A program made the translations under genes and the position numbers. Shown piece by piece: positions 49,301-61,669 of a stretch of DNA of 64,000 nt. The notes below the pieces were generated by a model. It did not search any database and was not told the DNA's origin. It saw only the letters and a program-made list of their open reading frames with translations. Numbering within the stretch: position 1 is the stretch's first letter; the number at the start of each line of letters is the position of its first letter. Source of the DNA: Lethocerus indicus (lineage: Eukaryota; Arthropoda; Insecta; Hemiptera; Belostomatidae); the NCBI GenBank assembly GCA_019843655.1, contig JACDQD010000004.1:5394001-5458000 (forward strand). The letters are read 5' to 3'.

Positions 49301-52300
49301 CTCTAAAACTTGAGGTTATATGTTTAATCCATAGTTTTCATATCGCAACAATCCTCCAGTACTGTCTAATATTCAACATGTCATTTGAATTTTTTCTTTT
49401 TTATCTAAAAATATGATTTGCTTGTTTCATTTGGTTTGGTGTTATACGTATGATTATTCAATCCAATTGAAGACTTGGCCTTTATAAGTAACAGCACATT
49501 TAACAAGCTTATGGTACAATATGATGTTTCTAAATTGTCCCTATTTTGATTCATATTCAATTGTATTTTGTGTATAGTATTATTATAATGTCACTATTAT
49601 TATGGTTCTATGGAGTTACCAAATGTAGTCTATATGTTGTTTTTTTTTATATTATTTTTATATGTTTTAAGCATGTTACGCCTATGCATAAATTTACTCA
49701 CTCAATTGTTGAATTGTGTTAAATTCTAAATATATTGTTATTGCATTTTATTACTGTATTTAATTCTCCATATCTGCATTATAGTGTTGATTGTGGATGA
49801 GTAGGTATATTTTAATAATAATGTGCATCTAGCTTTTATGCTCGTTTGCTGTTTGTAAAGATTTAATTTTTTTTAAATGTAATTTGCACGGGTAAGTTTG
49901 TATTAATATTTGTATTTTTTTGACTATTTAAGAAATTTTTCCTAAATATCTTAATTTCTTTAGAAATCTCTATTCCTCAATTTTACCAACAGTTTTACTA
50001 AAAAATATTTCATTGAATTTGGTTTACTGCTAAGTATTGAAAGATTTTATAAATTGTTAATACAAATAAAAATAGATGAACAAATGTATGGGGAAAACAA
50101 GAGACAATAAAATAAATAGCTCATTTTATAATATTACAATATATAGTAAATCATAATTCATTATGGAAAACTTTCTTTAGTAATTGAAATAGGTGTGGTA
50201 AACAGTAAACAACATGTGTTGTACTTTGCAATAATGTTTTAAATTTAAATTAATTGTTATTTTATACGTTTTATATAATGCATAGAATAACACTTTTAAC
50301 TAATACAAAAAAAGGACTAATTATTTTTCTAGTTATAAAAAGGCATTCAAAATTTTAGAGTTGGAAATAATTGATCAATGCTTTTCAATGGCCAATTTTT
50401 AAGATCAGTTATGGAATACTTTGTTTTCTTGATTTGTCATGTCTACTACAAATGACAGTGGTAATTTTATTTAAATTTAGAAAGTTTTCATAATGGTTAA
50501 TTTTAAATATGTATATAGAATTTTGTATGTCTTTTAGATAAATATTTATTTCCTATGAGTTATAATATTTGCAGCAAACATGTTAAAAGGAAGGGAAATG
50601 TATGGATTTCATGAAATAGTGTGAGGATACGCAAGTTTAGACATAGTAATGCAGAACTGTTTAGAGCAATTTTTACCTGCAAGTTCGGAACAATTCATAT
50701 TTCTTATAAAATATTTCTGAATTAATTCAACCTGTGAAATTAGTAAGGTGAGCATGTAAGGAAAGCAGCAATCAACTACTTTAAATTTTAATATAATTCT
50801 ACTATTAATATAAAAGAAGCAAAATCTTCGTAAGTGAATTCATTTGTGGTCATATGAACAATTTATATTTCCTCCGAATAAAGTATGGACATATAAATGT
50901 ATATAAAAAATAATTAAATGTTTTTTATTTGAATTTTTACATAATAGACCAAATTTACAAGGCATTATTTTATTGTTTAATTAAACTGTATAAATTGTGC
51001 AGTACATTTAAAAGTATAATATGATTAAAAGTTTTTAATATTAGTCAAAGATACCATTTATAAGGATTTTCAGTTACATTTCTTTACAATTTTTATCTGT
51101 AGAAACACATACTTTTGTATATACAAAGTGCATTGAATGCTTTAGTTGAGGAAAATGATGGAGGTTTTGTTTCTGAGGGTGACCTTTTCCCCTTTATGTT
51201 GCGATAATTTATATAAAGTATGTACACTATTAAAATATACTATATATACTTTTCATTTATGTGTATGTATACATATATACACACACACATAAGTAGTATA
51301 CTGAGTATTCTTTACACCAAGATACAATTCTTTGAAGATTTGGTTGCTATGTTAAATTCTTGTAATTAATAAAGAAAGATCTTGTTGTAGATTTAAGTTG
51401 GAATGAAATGGAAATGAATGATTAGATTTGAAATAGTAGGTTCCACACTTCTTTTCTAATTAACAATTTCATACTTTCATCATACATTATTTTGGCAAAT
51501 TAAAAATTTCACCTAATATTTTCCATCAGTAACATAAAAACCTTTATTCATTATACTTCTAAGCTTATTAAAACTCAGTGGGAGGGACTTATCATTGTTT
51601 TTTCCTTATCATTAGTTTATCTTTGGTTGGTTAATTTCAGGTATGGTGTTATAAAATGAGACATGGACTTCATTAAAATTAAAAATCATACCTATGACCA
51701 TCAAATAGAAATGCTTTCAATTTAAAAGTGAATTTCAATCAAGAAACAGTGCCAGACTTGTTAGGTTAGAATGTGAATCGTGAGAGAAATAAATTATAAA
51801 GTTGATTTTTCGGAGGTTACATGTTATTGACTTCAACAACAACAAAAGAGGTAGAAATACTTCTGTATGTATACTCGATTTCATCTTATTTTGTTGGTTC
51901 ATATGTACACATGATGTACATCTTTTGGTGATAATTTTTCGATAAAATTTAGAAAATATTACCCTATTTCATGTTCATTTATCAAACATTCTTTTTATTT
52001 TATTTTTCCACACATGCATGACTACTTATTAGTGTTCCTTTAATACTGCAATCACAATTTTACATTATATATTTGTTCATATAATGCTTGTATTTTAATA
52101 ATACAGTAATAATCCTTAGTATAAATTTATGAATATACATCCATTGTTCCTAACATGGTCTGAAGGCTTTTTAGATTTATGAGGGGTACCTAATTAATGG
52201 AATCATTTTGTAGTGTTGTTGATGTAGACATGCTTAAAATACTGCATGTGTTAATCACACACTAGTGTAGCCATTCATGAATGAGTAGCTAAAGAAGCAT

Positions 52301-53090
52301 TATAAATCTGGGTGTGAGTTTCTGGATAACAATTAGTAAATGAAATTTAGAGCAGCATGTTAACATCAAATTATGTGTGAATACTGGTAGAAGCGCTACA
52401 CTGAGCTACCAAAAGAGGTACATGGCGAGGGCCATATAGCCTAAGAATTTCATGGATTAGATGAAAAGACGTACATACTGATGCCAGAATATAATTGTGA
52501 CATCCCACATTACCTGTACAAATGCATTTTTAAAAACAGAAAGTAATCATATAATAATATAATTAGACGATGTATTATTCACATTCTAATATATAAATGT
52601 TCACTCTTTAATTTAGGGCATTTGATGAGAGGTAACAAGGGTTTGAAATATAACATGTCATGTGATTTTCTGTCTCCACTTGTCTATCTGGCATCACACA
52701 ACCATCAGAATGCCTAATGAAATATCCCGTTCATTACCATTACAGTTTTTGACCAAGAACTTCTTTACTTTATTTTTATTAATAAATATATTATTAATAT
52801 ATAAATATTATTAAATGGTACTATAGTGATATAAAATTATAGTGATGGTGCTAAAAGGATGCTTCATCAGCATGCACAAATGTTTCACTGAAACCAGTTT
52901 AATTTATGACTAAAGAAAGAAAAAAAGGGCAGGATTGATGATACTAACACTTTTGTGTCATTGATATATTTATTTGTTATTATACACTATTTCTCATTTT
53001 ATCTGTTACCACTATCAGAATATTCTACAATAAAAGTTATTTTTTACATTATTTGGGTAATAGTTGCCGGAGTTATGTTTTTGATTTCAG
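46386..53090 (+). other. WDR37 3' UTR, then probable long last intron
   Basis: 6.7 kb of AT-rich sequence. AATAAA at 46815-46820, 430 bp after the stop, is a good poly(A) signal for the short form. Beyond that I find no conserved coding exon, RNA gene or transposon; there is a short (CA)n patch near 51280. If the exon at 53091 is real, the whole stretch is also an intron. Confidence 0.55.
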
Positions 53091-53217
53091 GTCTTCGAAC
53101 TGCCCTGAGCATATTCCTCTGTATCACCTTTTCATGGGTAATGGTGGCAATAGCAGTGGTGATGGAAATCAAAAGTTAAAGAAAGCTCAACGAAAAATTC
53201 CTGTTCTCCATATATAA
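53091..53217 (+). CDS. WDR37: Probable alternative last exon of WDR37
   Basis: Preceded by a good acceptor (TTTTTGATTTCAG). Read in phase 2 it encodes 41 hydrophilic residues (SSNCPEHIPLYHLF ... QRKIPVLHI) and a TAA, followed at 53346 and 53358 by two AATAAA signals. The WDR37 stop region reads GACATGTAAAC: using GTAAAC as donor leaves AT in phase 2, and the first G of this exon restores the Met, giving KDM then SSNCP. The match of phases, acceptor and poly(A) signals is the evidence; homology is unknown. The other open frame here is hydrophobic and less likely. Confidence 0.5.
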
Positions 53218-53345
53218 CTTGTATTTTTAGAAATGTGTACATTCTTCAATTATGCAATATTTAGTATTCAGCAAATGTGATATCTTATTCAGAAAAATAT
53301 CAAAATGTACTTTCAATTTGCAATTATACAGTCTGTAAATGTCTT

Positions 53346-53363
53346 AATAAATTACAAAATAAA
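53346..53363 (+). promoter_or_regulatory. Paired poly(A) signals after the alternative WDR37 exon
   Basis: Two AATAAA hexamers, at 53346-53351 and 53358-53363, about 130 bp after the TAA. Confidence 0.5.
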
Positions 53364-53729
53364 GTCTTCAAAGAGGTACTTTTTTTTTAGATGACTATAA
53401 GAGCATACATTTATCCTTTTAATCAATATAAATAAAACTTTGTCATAATGCAAATTATTCATATACTTGGTTACCTCATTAACAGTCAGGAAAAATAAAA
53501 CAAATTCTTTGTATAAGAAAAACTACTTTTGTTTTTTTTTTAATGCTAACTAATTCTAAGAATTTTGTTAGTTAATTTTTGTAATAGCCTTGGAGGATGC
53601 ATTTATATTTACATTTATACACATATAAGCGAAATTTTCCTCTTTCACTTTTGCCAGGTAAATATAATGAGCAGGTAGTCATTCAAATAAAAAGTTTAAG
53701 ATTATTTTTAAGTGTTCATATGGAACTGC

Positions 53730-55250
53730 TCACTGCTGTTCATCTTCCATAATGTGACCTACACACTTGACACCAAGACTTAGCCTTGGAGTTCCCTCGT
53801 ATTTACCTGGTAACATAAAAATGTACTTAGGCATTTAAAGTAGCTAAGAGAATTCAATCATAAAATATTATTTTTTATTTATTATGTGTATATTATATAT
53901 TATAAATACATTTAAGTTTAATGAGTGTATATAATAGAATACTTTATTAAGTACATTATTCTTACCAAGTACAGAAGCAACAATGGAAACCTTTATTACT
54001 TTGTCTGTGTTTGGCAAATCCACAAGTAACTCTTCTCTAAAATGTCTTCCTTCATTGGCAAATATTTCAGCAGTTACCTGCAGACTCTCCTCCTCAGAAG
54101 TGAAATGGGATGACAGAAATTTGCAGGAGGGCAATAAAGGTTCTTCATTACCTGGCGGATGAATGAGCTGTCTCTCTTCAGTATATCTTCCAACCTCGGT
54201 TTTTGGAATGAGAAATGTTACCTTGTACTGGTGGTAGGATTGAATGTAGCCGATGTTTACCTGGAGGACATTGTGCAATGACTGTGCGAATGCAATGTCC
54301 CTGCCCTCTCCATGCCTTCCAATTGCATCTGTTGTAGAAAACTGTACCTTGTGACTATCTGAAAAAAGAACTTACTTTTTAAAATTAATTCATTGTAATG
54401 GCTATGATTAAATAGGTATGAGGAATTGTAATCTATTATGAATTCAAATCTTCACAACAACTAAAGCGCGTAGGAAGATCATGCAAAAACTACAAAATAC
54501 AGGTTACAGAATTCACACATGTTTGGTGCATATTTTAAATATGAATTCTAAGTCTTTAAACAATAAATACATCACGGATTTAATAATTATGGTTTGATAA
54601 GTAATATCTCATTATAATTCCAGACAGAATGAAATTACTTTAACAATTAATAATAAACAGTCAAATTACTTTTAAACATTTAGAACCTAATAGCTGTTCA
54701 ACATAAAATGGATATTAATAAATTAACTGAAATTGTTACATGATGTATTTAATAAAACTGATGATTTTCCTGTAATAATGGTACTAAATTACCAATAACA
54801 GTATATTCTATAAACGATCCATAGTATTTCTAACAACAGCTGAAAGTGAGCTGGCAATTTTCAGCACTTCAGTTTCCATTCAGCCACTGTGGCCCATTTA
54901 GATACTTAATAAATTATGTATAATAATTCTCCTATATAATGACAATAATAAATTGATTTACAAATTCGTAATTGGTTCCTTATTCAGACAATGAAACAAA
55001 TTATATATAATGAGAATAAGATAGGTAGTTCGGTAATATTTACAACTCAATGCAACAATTAATATTTGTAACCTCTTCATTCCCTAATACTACCTATCTT
55101 AAAACCATTCTCGATTCTTTTTACATGGCTAAATTGTTACAGTTAACCGTTTCAAAAGATTTGCGATAACTTCAAATAATAAAATTAGTGGTTGATGAAC
55201 TATACGTGAGATAAGCAAAATGAGAAAAAATGTATTCCTAACTCACCCAT
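53730..55250 (-). CDS. C20orf27 / UPF0687 family protein
   Basis: Homologue of human C20orf27, a small cytosolic protein of uncertain function. Exons (minus): 55250-55247 (ATG plus one base), 54358-53966, 53806-53730; phases agree and give 157 residues against 174 in human. Conserved blocks: SLHNVLQVNIGYIQSYHQYK, VTFLIPKTEV, FREELLVDLPN near the end of exon 2, and GTPRLSLGVKCVGHIMED in exon 3, matching the human GTP-LDGVKCVG motif. The first coding exon is only four bases, supported by the ATGG then GTGAGT donor and by the phase. Tail-to-tail with WDR37 and head-to-head with the KIAA0232 homologue. Assigned from remembered family sequence. Confidence 0.88.
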
Positions 55251-56953
55251 TCCAGTTTATAATAAAAAAAGAACACGTTTTCGAACACGTCCACAATTTT
55301 CCCTCCAAAAGATGCCAGAGAGAAAATAGATTTATTTCCTTCCAGTTAACTCAGAAAAGTAAAAAGGATATATTAACGTGAATCTGAAAATTATCGGCAA
55401 TATATTTGCATAATCTACTGATATGAACGGGTTTGATTTCGTTGTACAAATAGTCTCCTTCATATGTTTTCTGTAATGCAGGACAAATTCAGGATAAAAA
55501 CACAAGAAAAATATTTTTAAGTTTATATTAAATATAAAATGTAAATTTTACATTTCATTTTACAAATTGTATTTACTATTTATTAATGAGGATCTAAAAG
55601 TTGGTAGTTTGGTTAGCGGTATTGGAGGGGCGTGTAAGCTAAGAGACCGAGAGCGGGTGATAGGCTGTATCATCCCATCAATATCAAGGTAAAATATAGT
55701 TTATTATTTATTTAATCGCGCAAATTGCATTTTTTGAATGGTCCTTATGTGTCTTGAAACTTAAATAACAATTCAGGTTCACCCTTATGTTCGTAATAAC
55801 GAAAGATCGAAATCAGTGTCGATCTCTGGTTTTATCCAGCCCTCCCATGCATCTTGGATTTCACAACGCATCGCAAGTTAACAGCATAGATGAAATTTAA
55901 CGATATTAGCCCGTCATTATAGTTCAAATGTAGTTATTGGAATCATACAGTCATTTTGATTATTACATTATCTGAACCATTGATTATCTCGTTTTAGACG
56001 GATCTTTCTGATCTTTATTGTTCATTTCCATTACTTTTAAAAGCAACTTTAACATTTGTAAATCAATTTGCTTATATTCTGCTTTACAAATGTTCTGTTT
56101 CAGGAGCAATATGTAATGTCAATCTTATAAATACATTTAGAACAATATTACCTTTCTTGCAGGTGCTATTTATATTAGTAATACTAAATTAATATAAACA
56201 ACACAACAGTGGCATATAAATAACAATAAAAAAATAAAATAATATAATCAACAAATAAATATATTTGGGATAAATAGAAACATACTAGCAAAATAATCAT
56301 AACACTGATATAAGTCATACATTTACTTAGCCTTTATATAAAATTCACATATATTACATACATTATATTAGATCACTTGATAGATTAGAATGTTATTCCA
56401 AACTCTGTAGATGTGTAATGTGGCTCATAGAATTTTTCTGAGACAATTTCTTAATATTATACCTTGTAAAATGCTAATTATGTATGAATTTGTTTTTAAA
56501 ATGATGTTTTAACTTCCAGTTCACAATGGGATGGTAGAGTCTCTGTAAAACCCAAATTGACAATTACAGAGTGAGCTGAATGGCAGAATCAAGAAGATAA
56601 ACAACAGCTTCATATCTTTTTAAGTTTTTATCTTAGTTAAAGTTTTTAATTTGTCCCTTCAAAAATATTTTTCAAGCTCACTGGAATCTGTAACAATTCA
56701 TATTTAAAAAGGGAGGAAAAGTTGAAAAATTAAGAAATAAATATCGTATACCTATAAATTTTCTCCCCGTTCATAAATATTGAATGGAAAATGATACAAG
56801 TTGTCAAATGCCAGCCTCAGAAATTTTGACCAGCGCCTAGGCTGGTGCAAGTATGTATATTATTAGATTTAATCGTATTCAGTTATTTTATTTTCAATAA
56901 ATTACTTTGTTTTTATTTATAATTTTCTTGTATTGTTTTAGGTATAGAGTAGT
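55251..56953. promoter_or_regulatory. Head-to-head promoter region, with a 5' UTR exon of the KIAA0232 homologue
   Basis: A comparatively GC-rich block at about 55600-55688 (AGGGGCGTGTAAGC, GACCGAGAGCGGGTGA) ends in a donor, ATCAAG then GTAAAATA, at 55689. An acceptor lies at 56940-56941, just before the coding start. This is best read as a non-coding first exon. The promoter is probably shared with the C20orf27 homologue, whose start codon is 350 bp away on the other strand. Confidence 0.55.
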
Positions 56954-58150
56954 ATGAAGTATCGGGGTGTGAGAACATTGCCCAATTCAGTTTCAACCTG
57001 GTTGGAGCAGAAGTTGGAAGACCAAGGAATTGATTCCTCTGTGTATTCTAGATACGTTATTAATCTTCTCCAACATGATACTGTAGACATAACTGATCTG
57101 CCCGATTTATTCAAGGTGATTCTTCCAGTTTTTGCATACTCCCATTCTAAATATTAAATTAGTGAGTGAAGAACAACTGAGTGTATGATAGTGATACTGA
57201 ATATTTTAAAATAAAAACAATGAGTGTTCCCTAACCTTAAATTCATTATTTTCTTCAGAGTGGCAGAGGTAAAAAAGTATACAGTTGGCAGAATTTTGAT
57301 CCAGAAGAAATTAAAAGATCTGTTGTTGTAGATTGTTTATCTGCAGCTACTGAACGGGTGAGTTATAAACTTATTACCTAATAAATTAGTAGATTTGTTG
57401 TAGATTATCTGCAACTATTGAACAAGTGAGTTATAAACTTATTACCTAATAAATTATTAGATTTGTTGTTGTAGATTGTTTATCTGCAGCTACTGAAAAA
57501 GTGAGTTATAAACCTATTACCTAATAAATTATTAGATTTGTTGTTGTAGATTGTTTATCTGCAGCTACTGAAAAAGTGAGTTATAAACTTATTACCTAAT
57601 AAATTATTAAATTTGTTGTAGATTGTTTATTTGCAACTATTGAAAAAATTAGTTATAAATTTATCTAATAAATTAATGTTTTTAATTTATAATATTTACC
57701 ATATTTGTGATCAGGATATGAAAATATATAAGGCTCACATATGCATAATTAGGAAGGTGTATATATGCATAAATAATGAATAGTCCAGATAAAAAATTAT
57801 AAGGTTGTTTTCACCATTCTCATGATAACTGAGTCTCCTGATTACTAAAACTATTACTATTTTTTAAAATGGCCACGAAACATATTTTTATTCTTTATCA
57901 AAATGATTGGACTATGAAAGCTTTTCCAAAGTAGTAATTTTGAAAGTAAAATAATAATACAATTTATACTTACTTGCTTTTGTTTATATATTATCTGTTA
58001 TAAATATTACCTAACAATGTTTTAGTAATTTATTTGGTCTTATACATATTTATATTTTGTAGACGTGTGGGATTGAAACTCTCGTTGACGAGCTGTGCAT
58101 AAAGCTAAAAGAAGTAGAAAGTGAAGGTAAATAATATTTATTTTTAAATT

Positions 58151-58190
<40 letters not shown>

Positions 58191-61179
58191 ATTCTGCAAA
58201 CAATGTGTTTCCTGTAGTAGAGTAAATGTTGAAATATATTGACTTTCATGTTTTGATTTTTTTCAAGGAAGCAATTGCCTTAAGGAAAAAGCAATAAATT
58301 CTGGAAAAGTTAATTCATTACCAATCGAGGTCAATTCTGATCCTGCTTTAAGGTGGGTATAGGCCATAGATTGTTGTATTTATAATTAGAGGTATGTTGT
58401 TTACTATTTTTAATTGAAGTGAAATTGTGGTATTTGTTTTATTAATATTATGTGTTTTGTACCCAAGTATACTTTATCACATTTTATCTAAATTATATTC
58501 ATTATATACAAGAGAATTATATACATTAAATTCTTATATGTAGTGCTCCTATAATTTTTCATTGAGGAAAAATCTTCTTTCAGTAGGATCATCAGATTTT
58601 TCATGTCACTTCTGTTCAACTTCAAATTTGTCAATATTATTTTCATATAATTTTTTATTCTAGGTATTACTCTGCATTTCCAGCACTGAACAAAGCAAGT
58701 TTACCAGCCTCTCATCATACCTCCAGTTGGTTCAGTAGTCCAATCGGTCCCTCTTACCTTCAGCCATCATCTCCTGCAGCCATTAGAAGGAAAGATTCAG
58801 TTGATAACAGCTCAAGAGAAAATAAGATATCAAAAAGGAAAGATAGTACCAACAAAGAAAACATAAGATTTAGAGGAAGAATGAGGTCTAGATCAAGTAC
58901 CGCTAAACAGCAAATACAGCAGAGAGGTGTGACTAGGGCCAGTGCTGCTAAGTCATTGGACAGAAAGGATGAAGAAGGAACAAAATGTAAATTAGGCAGA
59001 CATTTTTCTTTCTCAGAAAGTAAAGGGCGTAAATGTTTGTCATTTCGAGAAGAAGACACCTTCTCCAGGACGCCTGCACCATGCAGCTCAGAGAAATTTG
59101 AAGACTTGGCAGGCTGTGATAAAGACTTGCCCATGGACTTCCAACAATTGTTACAATCTCCTGAAGAAGATAGGGTACTGCGTGACAAGCGTACAACAGC
59201 TAAAAGAAGGGCCCTTCCTTCTGGCAACTTTATTCAATGTGGCACCAACATCACAAGTTCTATATGGAGCACAGATGGCTCAGAGAAAATGGATGAAGAT
59301 TGTCCACCAGAGCTACAGGAAATTAATACTATACCTTGGGAATATACTAGTGGTGCAGGTGCATCTGGAAGACAGTTCTCTGAGAATTTCCCAACCTGGA
59401 AAGGAATGTCATTCCTTTTGGGTGGGTGTTCCACTAATGTTGGAGATGAGTATACAGTATGGTCAGACGTTGAGGGGACTACACTTGCTTTAGGTGTTAA
59501 TGACAATTTAACAAGAAGTTTTTTTTCTTCTTTGGGTAGTACTGAGGCAGTTTACAATGGTTTGAACCACAATAAGGACAGCAGTTTTACTGAGGTAAAG
59601 CCGACTAAACCTCCACTGTCACAGCAAGCACCTACTGACAGTAAGCATCAACCTCAACAATCTTCAGCTCTAATTGAGAATGTGACTTCATCAAACCAAG
59701 AGGAGGATCTTTTAACTTCAATGAAGACTCATTTCAGACCCATTAGGCAGGATAGCTATGAGAAAAATATGGGAGTTTCGACTGCAGCTACTACTGCACC
59801 ACTTACTTATACTGACGGTACCACATTTGTAGTATCAACTAGCCTGGAGAAAATTGAATTTGATCGGAGTGAAAGTGGTGCTCTCTATTTAGGCTGTAAA
59901 GAGCTAAAATACATGGAATACAAGGATGCAGCAGCCTCAAACCAAGGTTGTGGAGAGTTTATCCCAAAATTTAGGGTTCGACAGAATGAAAAATTTTGCC
60001 AGACAGAAGAAAATCAGCAGCACCAGAATAATTTAACGACTGTAGGGGACAATTGTGAATTTTATTTCCCCGGTGATGAGAGATTAGCTGAAGACATGGT
60101 CAATAGGCTGGTTGATGATGATGATGATGATGACAGGGAGGATCAAGAAGCAGTGGGTAACAGAAGTGGTTCTGAAATCAGTGGGGGTAGGAACAATGGC
60201 AGAGAAGACAATCGTGTTGGTGGAACTGCAGCAATCAGGGTTGATGGTTGGGTCACTGCCTGGCCGATAGGAGGAGTTAGTGCTAAATCGGATATTTGGA
60301 GCAATGATTCCACCAGTCAGACAATGTCCAGCATTGATAAATTGTGGTAAGATTACACATTGTTTTGGGGCCACAGAGGCTCAATAGTTAGTTATACGTA
60401 CCTTTCAAACCTTTGAGGCTAGTGGTAGTGAGTTTTATTCTCGCTGAAGGTGTCAAAATTTGTACCCTGGGTGTTCAGGGAAGCTGAGGTTAAGCCCGAT
60501 TGAAATTCAATGGTGAATACTGCCTTATTTATATTTATTTCATTTTATTGTTCAGAATACTAGAAAATAATATATATTTTATGTTAAGGGTGTTTGGTGA
60601 TAGAAAGTGGACTGAAGGAAGCAATATTGGTGAAGGTGGAGGATGTTCTAATGATGGAATTGGCAGTGGAGATGTTAATCACTATCTCCAGTTAAGGCAT
60701 GAGCTCACTGAGGAGGGTGAGGAACTTCTGTCTGATTTGAGTTCAATTCATCTCTTCCTTGATCCTGATGCTCCTGCTACTCCTCCAACACAGGTCTGAA
60801 TAAGTACGGGAGTTGTTTGACCTCCCTCAAAATCACTTCACATTTACAATTAAAAGAAAACTTATTCATTCAGTCTATCATTGAGATTCAAACTCAGGTT
60901 GGCATGTTGACACCTTGCTGCTCTAACCACTCTCCGGAGATTTCAAGCTTTCATTAATATGACCATTAATGACTGTTTAAAAAAAATGAATGGTGACTGA
61001 CAAAATGAATTTTCTAGATTTTAATTGAGTTTTAGGTGTTAATTTAATTTTGGGTGTTGAAATGTAAGCCTATTGAACATTAATTGTTGTCAATAATCAG
61101 AAATTTCTAAGGTAATTAATATTTGAATTAATTTCAGTATTTACATTTTTGTCCTCCATAGCTATTTCAGTGTGCAAAA

Positions 61180-61235
<56 letters not shown>

Positions 61236-61669
61236 CTTTATTCAGTACTAAATTGATTAATTAACAATAATTTTCTTAATTATGGAAAGAAGAAAGAAAC
61301 CTAATTTTCTTTGTCTTTGGGATTTTATCAAATTTTGGCTTATGTTTTCAATTTTGGTTTGTATTGTGTGAGACATAGTCATTCCTTTTGTTAGTGGAAT
61401 ATGTATTTTTGTAAATGATAGTTTGATGCAGATGAAAATATCTGTGCACTGCATTAATGTTTTCCAAGCACCAACATTTTACTTCACAGAATAAGATGCT
61501 TACAAATTTATTTTTTTCATTACCCCACACATTCTTAGATGAAAAGGGTATTTTGTTAGTTTCTTTTATTTAATTTATGTTTTATTTTATTTGTTTTTAG
61601 GCTTATTATCCTAAACGAATGCGAATCCGTCCTTGTCCATTTAGGAGCGAAAACGATTCACTACTATGA
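56954..61669 (+). CDS. KIAA0232 homologue
   Basis: Conserved animal protein of unknown function. Exons: 56954-57115, 57259-57357, 58063-58126, 58268-58352, 58664-60346, 60589-60793, 61601-61669; phases agree; 788 residues against about 1,395 in human. The N-terminus carries the conserved helical block: WLEQKLEDQGIDSSVYSRYV, then VVVDCLSAATERTCGIETLV, VDELCIKLKEVESE, matching human GIETLVEELCSRLKDLQ. Downstream short motifs keep the human order: YYSAFPALNKAS, THFRPI, EFIPKFRVRQNEKFCQTEEN. The rest is Ser/Asn-rich and probably disordered, with an Asp run near 60110-60135. The C-terminus YYPKRMRIRPCPFRSEND is basic. The ATG follows an in-frame TAG. Exon 2's end is caught up in a tandem repeat (57316-57660). 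The 155-residue minus-strand frame at 58760-59227 is antisense shadow. Confidence 0.85.
57316..57660 (+). repeat. Tandem repeat (about 75 bp, nearly 5 copies) spanning an exon end and its donor
   Basis: Copy 1 is the real end of exon 2 of the KIAA0232 homologue plus its donor at 57358. Copies 2, 3 and 4 lie in the intron and each repeats the coding end (ACTGAA) and an intact GTGAGT donor at 57426, 57501 and 57576. Copy 5, near 57649, has lost the donor (ATTAGT). Copies 3 and 4 differ at about one base, so the array is young or is being homogenised. Confidence 0.92.
58154..58185. repeat. (AT)n microsatellite
   Basis: AT dinucleotide run in the 141-bp intron 58127-58267 of the KIAA0232 homologue; it takes up much of that intron. 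Confidence 0.95.
60370..60460 (+). repeat. Possible SINE fragment in the KIAA0232 homologue
   Basis: GGCTCAATAGTTAGTTATAC followed about 35 bp later by GTGAGTTTTATTCTCGC loosely follows the A-box/B-box pattern of tRNA-derived SINEs. It lies just after the exon 5 donor. Weak call. Confidence 0.3.
60880..60945 (-). repeat. tRNA-derived SINE head
   Basis: On the minus strand, GAGTGGTTAGAGCAGC (A box) is followed about 20 bp later by TGAGTTTGAATCTCAATG (B box), the spacing of a tRNA gene. No tRNA cloverleaf closes, so this is a SINE relic in intron 6 of the KIAA0232 homologue, not a tRNA gene. Confidence 0.55.
61182..61231. repeat. (AT)n microsatellite
   Basis: AT dinucleotide run of about 50 bp in intron 6 (60794-61600) of the KIAA0232 homologue. 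Confidence 0.95.

Noticed and set aside
52955..53179. 74-codon hydrophobic frame resembling a membrane protein
   Set aside because: It runs through the poly-T intron end and acceptor. The phase-2 frame of the exon at 53091 fits the WDR37 donor and poly(A) signals better.
57316..57660. CRISPR-like array or satellite
   Set aside because: Contiguous tandem repeat without spacers, in a eukaryotic gene; unit 1 is a coding exon end.
58760..59227. 155-codon minus-strand frame
   Set aside because: Antisense to the large coding exon of the KIAA0232 homologue, with no splice or homology support.
60880..60945. Functional tRNA gene
   Set aside because: Promoter boxes are present but no acceptor stem or full cloverleaf can be formed.
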